From IMG/VR virus record IMGVR_UViG_3300038465_000049, positions 1 to 40,598 of that record: a DNA stretch of 40,598 bases, one strand, 5' to 3'. This DNA comes from a virus. The notes under the pieces were generated by a model. It worked only from the letters and a program-made list of their open reading frames with translations, made no database searches and had not been told where the DNA came from. The position numbers and the translations under genes are program-made. Numbering within the stretch: position 1 is the stretch's first letter; the number at the start of each line of letters is the position of its first letter. This document shows, piece after piece, positions 1-6,100 of the stretch.

Positions 1-8
1 GTTATTAA

Positions 9-395
9 TCACTTTTTCTGATGAATCAAGTCGTTTGGCACGTTAAATAATCCCTGCTGCCCCTTGTAGGGAATTGGTTTATCAAATGGTTGCGGGTCTT
101 TCGTTATCCAGCCAAATCGTCCATCGCCAAAGTTGCCAAAACCTTCCTCGGTAGTCGTGATTCGCTCTCTCAAAGTCTCGGTGCGCTCGCATCCAATCAA
201 CTCAACAATACCGAGCAATGCACCGAATGGTAGTGTTTCTTTCTGCGAAGTACTGCACGATTCAGTATTCTTGGCGGCATGAATCAATAGCGGACCGCGA
301 TGCCTGATTGGCCAGTGTCGTGTCTCGATTCGTTTATCGCCATTGATTAGGTAAGATGCCCATGGTTGGTGCAGGCTAATGCATTTCATCTTCAT
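9..395 (-). CDS. ASCH-domain (PUA-like) small protein
   Basis: This 128-residue protein begins with a typical ASCH/PUA-like signature: residues 4-27 contain a CISLHQPWASYLINGDK-type strand followed by 'ETRHWP', the pattern of small ASCH proteins that bind RNA or modified nucleic acid. A second conserved block, 'GALLGIVELIGC', lies near residues 57-68. No catalytic assignment can be made. The first ATG overlaps the upstream stop (ATGA). A second ATG two codons in (389) is spaced better from the GAGG ribosome site, so either start is possible. It is the last gene of the minus-strand run that follows the tRNA cluster. ASCH domains are associated with RNA and translation processes, which would suit that position, but this is inference. 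Confidence 0.75.
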   Translation of the reverse strand: MKMKCISLHQPWASYLINGDKRIETRHWPIRHRGPLLIHAAKNTESCSTSQKETLPFGALLGIVELIGCERTETLRERITTTEEGFGNFGDGRFGWITKDPQPFDKPIPYKGQQGLFNVPNDLIHQKK

Positions 396-700
396 TCATC
401 CTCATATCCACGCAGCATTTTCATGTTCTCAATAAATTGATCTGGTGGGGCAACTGCTGGGACATTTAACCAAAATTGCATTCCGCCACCCAGAGAAACT
501 TTTGGCTCATTATATAAAACGTAGCTTTGATAATTTGTGTAAGTGGCAACAAACCACACGATATCGACAGCATTTGAATCTTTATGAATGCCTGTGATCA
601 TTGCTGCTCGCGGTCCACGAAAAGGACTTTGGGGTGAATCGCCTGGTGCCTGAAACCAATAATGCACAATCTTGCCAATATATGGATCGCCGTTATTCAT
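392..700 (-). CDS. Hypothetical phage protein (102 aa)
   Basis: I do not recognise this 102-residue protein. It is rich in aromatic residues and proline, has no signal peptide or membrane span, and reads as a compact beta-rich domain ('GKIVHYWF', 'VDIVWFVATY'). Its ATG overlaps the stop of the gene upstream (ATGA), and its stop overlaps the start of the ASCH gene, so the three genes are probably translationally coupled in one transcript with the tRNAs. Confidence 0.6.
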   Translation of the reverse strand: MNNGDPYIGKIVHYWFQAPGDSPQSPFRGPRAAMITGIHKDSNAVDIVWFVATYTNYQSYVLYNEPKVSLGGGMQFWLNVPAVAPPDQFIENMKMLRGYEDE

Positions 701-1077
701 TCCATGCCTGCCAGCGGTGATTTATAACTCTCGATTGTTTCCGACTCAAATTCTGCTTCTGGTTTCTTCGCTATTTTAGGCACATTCATAAATGAGCGCA
801 TATCATTGAAATCAGTAACCATGTTCGCACGTGGTGACTGGGGTGATTGCTGCTGCTGCGCGAATATTTCTACATCGCGTTCGGCTTGTTGTCTCGCCCA
901 CTGGCTAACTTCTGGTGGCATTATTCGATTCAACTGTTCTTGCGTCGGAACTTGAATCGGCTGCATGCGCAAGAATATTTTGCCATCAACAGTGGTGCTG
1001 ACTTCGATCACATGTGTGTTAATGCCTTGCGCTAGTCCTTGACGGAAATAATCTTCCATTCGCTTATCAATGTCCAT
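697..1077 (-). CDS. Hypothetical Gln-rich protein (126 aa)
   Basis: I chose the ATG at 1077, which gives 126 residues. It has a GAGG ribosome site four bases upstream. The frame stays open to 1230, but that extension runs through the complete tRNA-Val gene (1136-1211) and is therefore untranslated. The product starts with an acidic/basic helix ('DIDKRMEDYFRQGL'), continues with a beta segment ('THVIEVSTTVDGKIFLRM') and a QQQQSPQSP low-complexity linker near residue 85. I do not recognise the family. Confidence 0.6.
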   Translation of the reverse strand: MDIDKRMEDYFRQGLAQGINTHVIEVSTTVDGKIFLRMQPIQVPTQEQLNRIMPPEVSQWARQQAERDVEIFAQQQQSPQSPRANMVTDFNDMRSFMNVPKIAKKPEAEFESETIESYKSPLAGME

Positions 1078-1135
1078 ATTACCTCGAATATAAAATGGTG
1101 GAGCGAGGAAGTAGCCGTTCCCCGCCCCGATTGTT

Positions 1136-1211
1136 TGGATTTGCAAACCGGAATTTAACCGGTAACCCTTCGAATGTAATTCGAACGCTCTTACAATTGA
1201 GCTATTGCAGA
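1136..1211 (-). tRNA. tRNA-Val (anticodon TAC)
   Basis: A 76-nt cloverleaf on the minus strand with encoded CCA (1138-1136). Acceptor strands TCTGCAA (1211-1205) and TTGCAAA pair at 6 of 7 positions, with one C/A mismatch at the second pair. The D arm is GCTC/GAGC. The anticodon arm is TTCGA-ATTACAT-TCGAA, with T33 and anticodon TAC. The T arm is ACCGG-TTAAATT-CCGGT, so its loop departs slightly from TTCRANY. The discriminator base is T. It is the last recognisable tRNA of the cluster before protein-coding genes resume. Confidence 0.85.
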
Positions 1212-1246
1212 ATTTTAGTCGGTTGAGCAAACTAACGACATTTAAA

Positions 1247-1296
1247 CCAACATCTTATCTCTAAAGGAAAACGTCATACCGTTAGACCACAGGCGG
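1247..1296 (-). tRNA. 5' half of permuted/split tRNA candidate B, with pairing flank
   Basis: The minus strand from 1296 has acceptor CCGCCTG, TG at positions 8-9, a D arm GTC-TAACGGTAT-GAC with the usual A14, GG and A21, then G26. No T arm or matching 3' acceptor strand follows. Instead the acceptor pairs 7/7 (one T-G) with CGGGCGG at 1386-1380, which lies upstream in the same transcript and carries CCA. The sequence after the D arm (CTTTA 1266-1262, AGAT 1255-1252, GTTGG 1251-1247) pairs with TAAAG (1410-1406), ATCT (1420-1417) and CCAAC (1426-1422), which flank that 3' half. The anticodon is not clear. A contiguous TTTTC-CTTTAGA-GATAA arm is also drawable, with one mismatch. Confidence 0.55.
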
Positions 1297-1301
1297 ATAT
1301 T

Positions 1302-1375
1302 TGGAGACTGTCAGAATCGAACTGACACCACGCTCATTGCAAGTGAGCATCGCTAACCTTAGAACATGAGCCCCC
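1302..1375 (-). tRNA. tRNA-Ala (anticodon TGC)
   Basis: A 74-nt cloverleaf without encoded CCA. Acceptor GGGGGCT (1375-1369) pairs with AGTCTCC (1309-1303) using two G-T pairs, and the discriminator is A. The anticodon arm GCTCA-CTTGCAA-TGAGC is perfect with anticodon TGC. The T arm GTCAG-TTCGATT-CTGAC is canonical. The D arm is weak: TGTT/AGCG with wobbles and one extra linker base. Its 5' end abuts the CCA of the upstream 3' half (candidate B) with no spacer. It sits between the two halves of candidate B. Confidence 0.8.
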
Positions 1376-1426
1376 TGGCCCGCCCGCTGGGATTTGAACC
1401 CAGATCTTTAATACGCAGATTGTTGG
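1376..1426 (-). tRNA. 3' half of permuted/split tRNA candidate B, with pairing flank
   Basis: Reading the minus strand, a perfect T arm CTGGG-TTCAAAT-CCCAG (1403-1387) is followed by acceptor strand CGGGCGG, discriminator G and encoded CCA (1378-1376). Nothing upstream supplies a D arm or a 5' acceptor strand. The matching CCGCCTG strand lies about 80 nt downstream, beyond the complete tRNA-Ala. The sequence upstream of the T arm (TAAAG, ATCT, CCAAC) pairs with the downstream flank of that 5' half: 14 base pairs, interrupted by one 6x6 internal loop and one bulged A. The variable region would be only 2 nt if TAAAG were the anticodon stem, so the fold is not fully canonical. Confidence 0.55.
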
Positions 1427-1462
1427 TGCTTGAGATAGTATCTCTTGGACTTAACTTTAACT

Positions 1463-1610
1463 TTTCAGGAGAACTTGAACTTACTTGGGTGATAGCGCCT
1501 TATCCATTTTGGCTACTCCCCCGTATGGTGGGAGAGGCGGGACTTGAACCACGCAATTACTATCTTAGACCCGGTTGAACTTTTAACTTAAACTGTCAAC
1601 TTACCTGAAA
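1463..1610 (-). tRNA. Circularly permuted tRNA candidate A (3' half, TAC linker, 5' half)
   Basis: On the minus strand a 3' half comes first: GATAG (1564-1560), TAATT, a T arm GCG(T)GG-TTCAAGT-CCCGC with one bulged T, acceptor strand CTCTCCC, A73 and CCA (1528-1526). After only TAC, a 5' half follows: acceptor GGGGGAG (1522-1516), TA, D arm GCC-AAAATGGATAA-GGC, G26 and CTATC (1495-1491). The acceptor strands pair 7/7 with one G-T. CTATC/GATAG gives a perfect 5-bp anticodon stem with normal spacing (1 nt before, 5-nt variable loop). Flanks extend the pairing: ACCC (1490-1487) with GGGT (1572-1569), and CCTGAAA (1469-1463) with TTTCAGG (1610-1604). No canonical T33 anticodon loop is encoded contiguously, so the identity is unknown. 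Confidence 0.6.
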
Positions 1611-1614
1611 TTCA

Positions 1615-1643
1615 ATAATACAACATCTATTGTTTTTTGCCAA
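1615..1643 (-). promoter_or_regulatory. Promoter of the tRNA cluster
   Basis: Minus-strand TTGGCA (1643-1638), 17-bp spacer, TATTAT (1620-1615). The spacer contains the AACAATA...TTGTTGTAT-like core shared with the promoters at 2420 and 6850. It overlaps the last codons of the DUF7873-like gene. Transcription would start near 1609, at the 5' edge of the TTTCAGG strand that pairs with 1469-1463. Confidence 0.6.
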
Positions 1644-2388
1644 GCACGAAATCGAAGATTGCAGATCCCAATTTACGCTCAACAACAATGGCGCCGTTGG
1701 CACGCTCTCGGGCCTGCTTCACGGCATCAACTAACAGATTGACGCGTTGCCATAATGCCAGCTTGTCTGTCACGGAAATAGCCGAAGTTGTCTTGACTGT
1801 TTCCCACGTGCCGATGATCACATCTTCAACAACCGTTTTTACTTGCGCGGGATGGTCCTTGGTAGCCTCGTACATCACGAGTGCTTTCTCGACCTTCTTC
1901 GTGCGCGAAACCTTCTCAGGCGCAGTTTGATGAATAAAAGGATTGTTTGGCGCAATTGACCAGTTTTCCGCTGCATCTAACACTGGAATCGCAGAAATGA
2001 ATGTACGAAGATCGGTCAATTCCTTTTCAAGAAACAGCAATGTGGTCGCTGGCAACTCGCTGGCGATGACCTCATCATCAATAATGATGTCGGCGCGAGC
2101 ACCTGCATTCGTTAAGTCTTTACTGAGTTCAAGGTCAAACACCTCCTTGCGCAGTCCAATATATTGACCGAGCATTTCTGGTGCGAACGCTTGAATCTTC
2201 TTGTTATCAGGCGGAAACATTTCAGACGATTCCGTCAACGGTATCCAGCGTTTGTGATGACCATTGAACATGTCGGGCTTTTTAAGTACGTGCTGCATCT
2301 CATCAATCTTTGCGTAAGAGCGTGTTTTCACACCTTTTTCTATAGCAAGAATTTCATGCAACTTTTTAGATTTAACTTGAGTAGACAT
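1627..2388 (-). CDS. DUF7873-like phage protein
   Basis: A 253-residue protein that I recognise as related to the DUF7873 family found in phages and some bacteria, whose function is unknown. Seen features: N-terminal 'KLHEILAIEKG', a central 'DLTNAGARADIIIDDEVIASELPAT' region, then the family block 'VMYEATKDHPAQVKTVVED' near residues 174-192, and a C-terminal 'VDAVKQARERANG' helix. The length is normal for the family. The start has a GGAGATGAG ribosome site. It is driven by the promoter at 2420-2449, and its end overlaps the tRNA promoter. Confidence 0.75.
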   Translation of the reverse strand: MSTQVKSKKLHEILAIEKGVKTRSYAKIDEMQHVLKKPDMFNGHHKRWIPLTESSEMFPPDNKKIQAFAPEMLGQYIGLRKEVFDLELSKDLTNAGARADIIIDDEVIASELPATTLLFLEKELTDLRTFISAIPVLDAAENWSIAPNNPFIHQTAPEKVSRTKKVEKALVMYEATKDHPAQVKTVVEDVIIGTWETVKTTSAISVTDKLALWQRVNLLVDAVKQARERANGAIVVERKLGSAIFDFVLGKKQ

Positions 2389-2419
2389 TTCTCATCTCCA
2401 TTTGAATAATCACTAGTCC

Positions 2420-2449
2420 ATCATACAACAACTATTGTTTTATTGTCTA
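2420..2449 (-). promoter_or_regulatory. Repeated early-type promoter, copy 1
   Basis: Minus-strand TAGACA (2449-2444), 18-bp spacer, TATGAT (2425-2420). The spacer is nearly identical to that at 6850-6879 and contains the small inverted repeat AACAATA/TTGTT. It overlaps the last codon of the upstream Zn-ribbon gene and lies about 30 bp before the DUF7873-like start. Confidence 0.65.
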
Positions 2450-2743
2450 TTTGTTTGGGCTAATTTTTCTGGCTTCCAACATTTCATCTGCCATCGCATA
2501 ACAGAAGCCTGCTTTGATATCAAAACTACCAGCACCTTCCATCTTCAACATTGCAAAACACGCGAAGAGATCGCGCAACTCGACACCCTCCAACATCGGG
2601 TTGCTGCATTTGCAATGTTCAGCCATGAATCCGCATTTTGGGCAAGATGGAAACGTGCATGTTTCGCATAGCCGTTCCCCGGTTAACACGTTGTGAGAAT
2701 GTGACACCGTGTCAACATCTCGACCGCATTTAGCGCATTGCAT
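2447..2743 (-). CDS. Small zinc-ribbon-like protein (98 aa)
   Basis: I chose ATG at 2743: the codon five triplets upstream is TTG, and the GGAG ribosome site fits the ATG. The first half holds four cysteine pairs or near-pairs: CAKC at 3-6, CETC, CPKC and CKC, before residue 50. This pattern suggests one or two zinc-binding knuckles. The second half is a short amphipathic region. Function unknown; nucleic-acid or protein binding is plausible but unproven. Confidence 0.6.
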   Translation of the reverse strand: MQCAKCGRDVDTVSHSHNVLTGERLCETCTFPSCPKCGFMAEHCKCSNPMLEGVELRDLFACFAMLKMEGAGSFDIKAGFCYAMADEMLEARKISPNK

Positions 2744-2834
2744 TTTTCTTTTCTCCAATAATCGTATCGATCACCAATCTAAATGCGGGTTCAATCAATG
2801 CGCGGTCACAGTAGCGTAAATCCTCAAGACACAC
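2730..2834 (-). CDS. Possible 34-aa ORF in a coding gap
   Basis: A GTG-started frame fills the gap between the two neighbouring minus-strand genes and overlaps both slightly. An AGAGG motif lies only two bases before the GTG, which is short for a ribosome site. The predicted peptide has no recognised feature. It is included because the gap would otherwise be empty in a very tightly packed region. Confidence 0.25.
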   Translation of the reverse strand: MCLEDLRYCDRALIEPAFRLVIDTIIGEKKNAMR

Positions 2835-3036
2835 TTCCTCTAATTGGTATAGTTGGTCTATCGTTAGCGTTTGCTTCAATCTCTCGATCTCTGATTTCAA
2901 TTTGCTGCAAAAGTCCTTCTATCAAATCAGCGTTGATGTGGCCGCGCCGTTTCATTTGGGTTTCAACGCCTTGACGCATTATTGAAACGTCTATTTTTCT
3001 TAGATTCACTTCTCCAACCATATTGCCACCATCCAT
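2824..3036 (-). CDS. Hypothetical protein (up to 70 aa)
   Basis: A short, charged and probably helical protein ('DLIEGLLQQIEIRDREIEANAND') that I do not recognise. The start is uncertain. ATG at 3036 has a weak GGA upstream; another ATG lies at 3021. A GTG at 3009 overlaps the stop of the 57-residue gene upstream (GTGA), which would suit translational coupling and give 61 residues. Confidence 0.5.
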   Translation of the reverse strand: MDGGNMVGEVNLRKIDVSIMRQGVETQMKRRGHINADLIEGLLQQIEIRDREIEANANDRPTIPIRGSVS

Positions 3037-3179
3037 TTTAAATATTCCAAAATCGTTAGAACGAAAGTCTTAATCGATTGCCACAAAGGGGATCTGGTCC
3101 GCTGTTGATGCTTACTCGACGGGCATATCATCGGAGGTTTAAATGTTGAGCAATACTGATAATTACACTTTTTAGACAT
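3006..3179 (-). CDS. Small Cys-containing, possibly membrane-associated protein (57 aa)
   Basis: The ATG at 3179 has a strong AGGAG site five bases upstream and lies 8 bp after the stop of the DUF6745-type gene. The N-terminus has cysteines at residues 5, 10 and 19. The C-terminal half ('SIKTFVLTILEYLKWMVAIW') is hydrophobic enough to be a membrane or amphipathic helix. The stop overlaps a possible GTG start of the next gene. I do not recognise it. Confidence 0.5.
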   Translation of the reverse strand: MSKKCNYQYCSTFKPPMICPSSKHQQRTRSPLWQSIKTFVLTILEYLKWMVAIWLEK

Positions 3180-3187
3180 TTCAACTC

Positions 3188-6100
3188 CTATGATTCAAAC
3201 TGCGGATTGTAATCCTCGCCACGAAGTCCAAAAGTTGAAGCGACTGCATTCAAACAAGTCATTTCCTGCGGAGCGCCGATCTCGATTTCATTTTTGTCAC
3301 TTAGCCACATTGGGCGACATTCAGGATGGATTTCAAGAAAGTAATCCTTGATGCTGCCATCCGGTTCTGGCGTGCTATTTTTAACATGCAGCATTGTGAG
3401 CGTCTCTTCAGTGCCTGGAATATTTTTTTGATAAAGTACACGCGGGGCGCCTAATTTATCAACATCGCGATGCAATACAGTAGCTCCGCCTTCTGTTATA
3501 TATCGCCCAACCCCAAAGCGCTCTAACATTACCCGTTTAATTTCTTGATTGCCTTCTTTGTCGATAAGAGCAACTGAGATTTTTTCGGGATTCGTAATAA
3601 TCCAACTCAATTCGTCAGAAATACTAACACCATGCCAAAAAAATAAAGACCAACCATCACGCCATTGATGAGAGGGGCCGTTGTCACAATGCGGTCTATT
3701 CGCATCATCCATTTTTATAAATCGCGGGAAGTCGGAAACCATACAAAATTCGGGGTGTATATATCGATATCCCCCATGAATAGCCGCTTGCTCCCACGCT
3801 GCGTATTTTTCATGAGCAGGCAATTGCAAGCCAAGAATATCCCGAGCAGCAGTTAGATAACAATCCCAAGCTCCCCACATATTGCCACCAGAATATGGTC
3901 CCGTCCATCGAGTTACACATCCAACCATCACCTCAAATACCCATTTATTTGATCCCGCCATTTGTTGGGCGAGTTTGCGAGCCCAACCCTTTTTAGGATT
4001 CTTAACGGTCGCGTCGTATGTTGCGGCGCGTGTCGCGTCGCGTGTTGCGGCGCTTGTTGCGGCGTCTGTCGCGGCGCGTGTCGCGTCGAGTGTCGCGTCG
4101 CTTGTCGCATCGTATGTTGCGTCGTCTGTCGCGTCGTCTGTCGCGTATGTCGCGGCGTATGTCGCGGCGTCTGTCGCGGCGCTTGTCGCGTCGCTTGTCG
4201 CGTCGCGTGTCGCGGCGCGTGTCGCGGCGAGTGTCGCGTCGTATGTTGCGTCGTCTGTCGCGTCGTATGTTGCGTATGTTGCGGCGCGTGTCGCGGCGTC
4301 TGTCGCGGCGCGTGTCGCGTCGTCTGTCGCGGCGCTTGTCGCGGCGCTTGTCGCGTCGTATGTTGCGGCGCGTGTTGCGGCGCTTGTCGCGTCGCTTGTC
4401 GCGTCGAGTGTTGCGGCGCTTGTCGCGGCGCTTGTCGCGTCGTATGTTGCGGCGCGTGTTGCGGCGAGTGTTGCGACGCTTGTCGCGGCGTCTGTCGCGT
4501 CGTATGTTGCGTATGTTGCGGCGCGTGTTGCGGCGTATGTTGCGTCGTCTGTCGCGGCGTATGCGGCGCTTGTCGCGGCGCGTGTCGCGGCGAGTGTCGC
4601 GGCGCTTGTTGCGGCGTCTGTCGCGGCGTATGCGGCGCTTGTCGCGGCGCGTGTCGCGGCGAGTGTTGCGTCGAGTGTTGCGGCGTCTGTCGCGGCGTAT
4701 GTTGCGGCGTCTGTCGCGACGAGTGTCGCGTCGTATGTTGCGTCGCGTGTTGCGGCGCTTGTCGCGGCGAGTGTCGCGTCGTATGTCGCGGCGTCTGTCG
4801 CGGCGAGTGTCGCGGCGTATGTTGCGTCGCGTGTTGCGGCGCGTGTTGCGTCGCTTGTCGCGTCGTATGTTGCGTCGTATGTTGCGGCGCTTGTTGCGGC
4901 GCGTGTTGCGTCGAGTGTTGCGGCGAGTGTCGCGTCGAGTGTTGCGGCGCTTGTCGCGGCGCTTGTCGCGTCGTATGTTGCGGCGCGTGCTGCGGCGTCT
5001 GTCGCGGCGCGTGTTGCGGCGAGTGTTGCGTCGCTTGTCGCGTCGTATGTTGCGGCGCGTGTTGCGGCGCGTGTTGCGACGCTTGTCGCGGCGTCTGTCG
5101 CGTCGTATGTTGCGTATGTTGCGTCGAGTGTCGCGTCGCGTGCTGCGGCGCTTGTTGCGTCGAGTGTTGCGGCGTCTGTCGCGTCGCTTGTCGCGTCGAG
5201 TGTTGCGGCGCGTGTTGCGGCGTCTGTCGCGTCGTATGTTGCGGCGCGTGTCGCGTCGCGTGTTGCGGCGTCTGTTGCGGCGCGTGTTGCGTCGAGTGTT
5301 GCGGCGAGTGTCGCGTCGAGTGTTGCGGCGCTTGTCGCGGCGTCTGTTGCGGCGTATGCGTCGTATGTCGCGTCGCGTGTTGCGGCGCGTGTTGCGTCGA
5401 GTGTTGCGTCGCTTGTCGCGTCGTATGTTGCGTCGTATGTTGCGGCGCGTGTTGCGGCGTCTGTCGCGTCGCTTGTTGCGTCGTGTGTTGCGGCGCTTGT
5501 CGCGGCGTCTGTCGCGACGTCTGTCGCGGCGTATGTTGCGTCGAGTGTCGCGGCGAGTGTCGCGTCGAGTGTTGCGGCGCTTGTTGCGTCGCGTGTCGCG
5601 TCGCGTGTTGCGGCGCTTGTCGCGTCGCTTGTCGCGTCGTATGTTGCGGCGCGTGTCGCGTCGCGTGTTGCGGCGCTTGTCGCGTCGCTTGTCGCGTCGT
5701 ATGTTGCGGCGCGTGTTGCGTCGAGTGTTGCGGCGTCTGTCGCGTCGTATGTTGCGTCGTATGTTGCGGCGTGTGTTGCGGCGCGTGTCGCGGCGTCTGT
5801 CGCGTCGTATGTTGCGTCGTATGCTGCGGCGTCTGTCGCGTCGTATGTTGCGTCGTATGTTGCGTCGTATGCTGCGGCGTCTGTCGCGTCGTATGTCGCG
5901 TCGAGTGTTGCGGCGCTTGTCGCGTCGCGTGTTGCGGCGCTTGTCGCGTCGCTTGTCGCGTCGTATGTTGCGGCGCGTGTCGCGGCGCTTGTTGCGGCGC
6001 GTGTTGCGTCGTATGCTGCGGCGTCTGTCGCGACGCTTGTCGCGGCGTATGTTGCGTCGCGTGTTGCGGCGCGTGTTGCGTCGCTTGTCGCGTCGCTTGT

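Noticed and set aside
1-60. Direct terminal repeat with the right end
   Set aside because: I compared the first bases with the last 500 and saw no match; redundancy cannot be shown from this window.
1078-1230. N-terminal extension of the 126-residue protein up to 1230
   Set aside because: It runs through the whole tRNA-Val gene; the ATG at 1077 has its own good ribosome site.
1262-1296. A contiguous suppressor-type tRNA (anticodon TTA) starting at 1296
   Set aside because: A 4/5 anticodon stem can be drawn, but no T arm or matching 3' acceptor follows, and the genes here end at normal stop codons with no sign of stop recoding.
1366-1578. A 70-residue plus-strand frame over the tRNA cluster with 'GFEPRS'-type motifs
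   Set aside because: This is the usual false translation of the antisense of tRNA T arms.
1463-1610. A group I intron (or permuted group I intron) as explanation for the split tRNA A
   Set aside because: The flanks are too short for an intron core: only about 50 nt separate the previous gene from the 3' half, and no conserved P7-like elements are seen.
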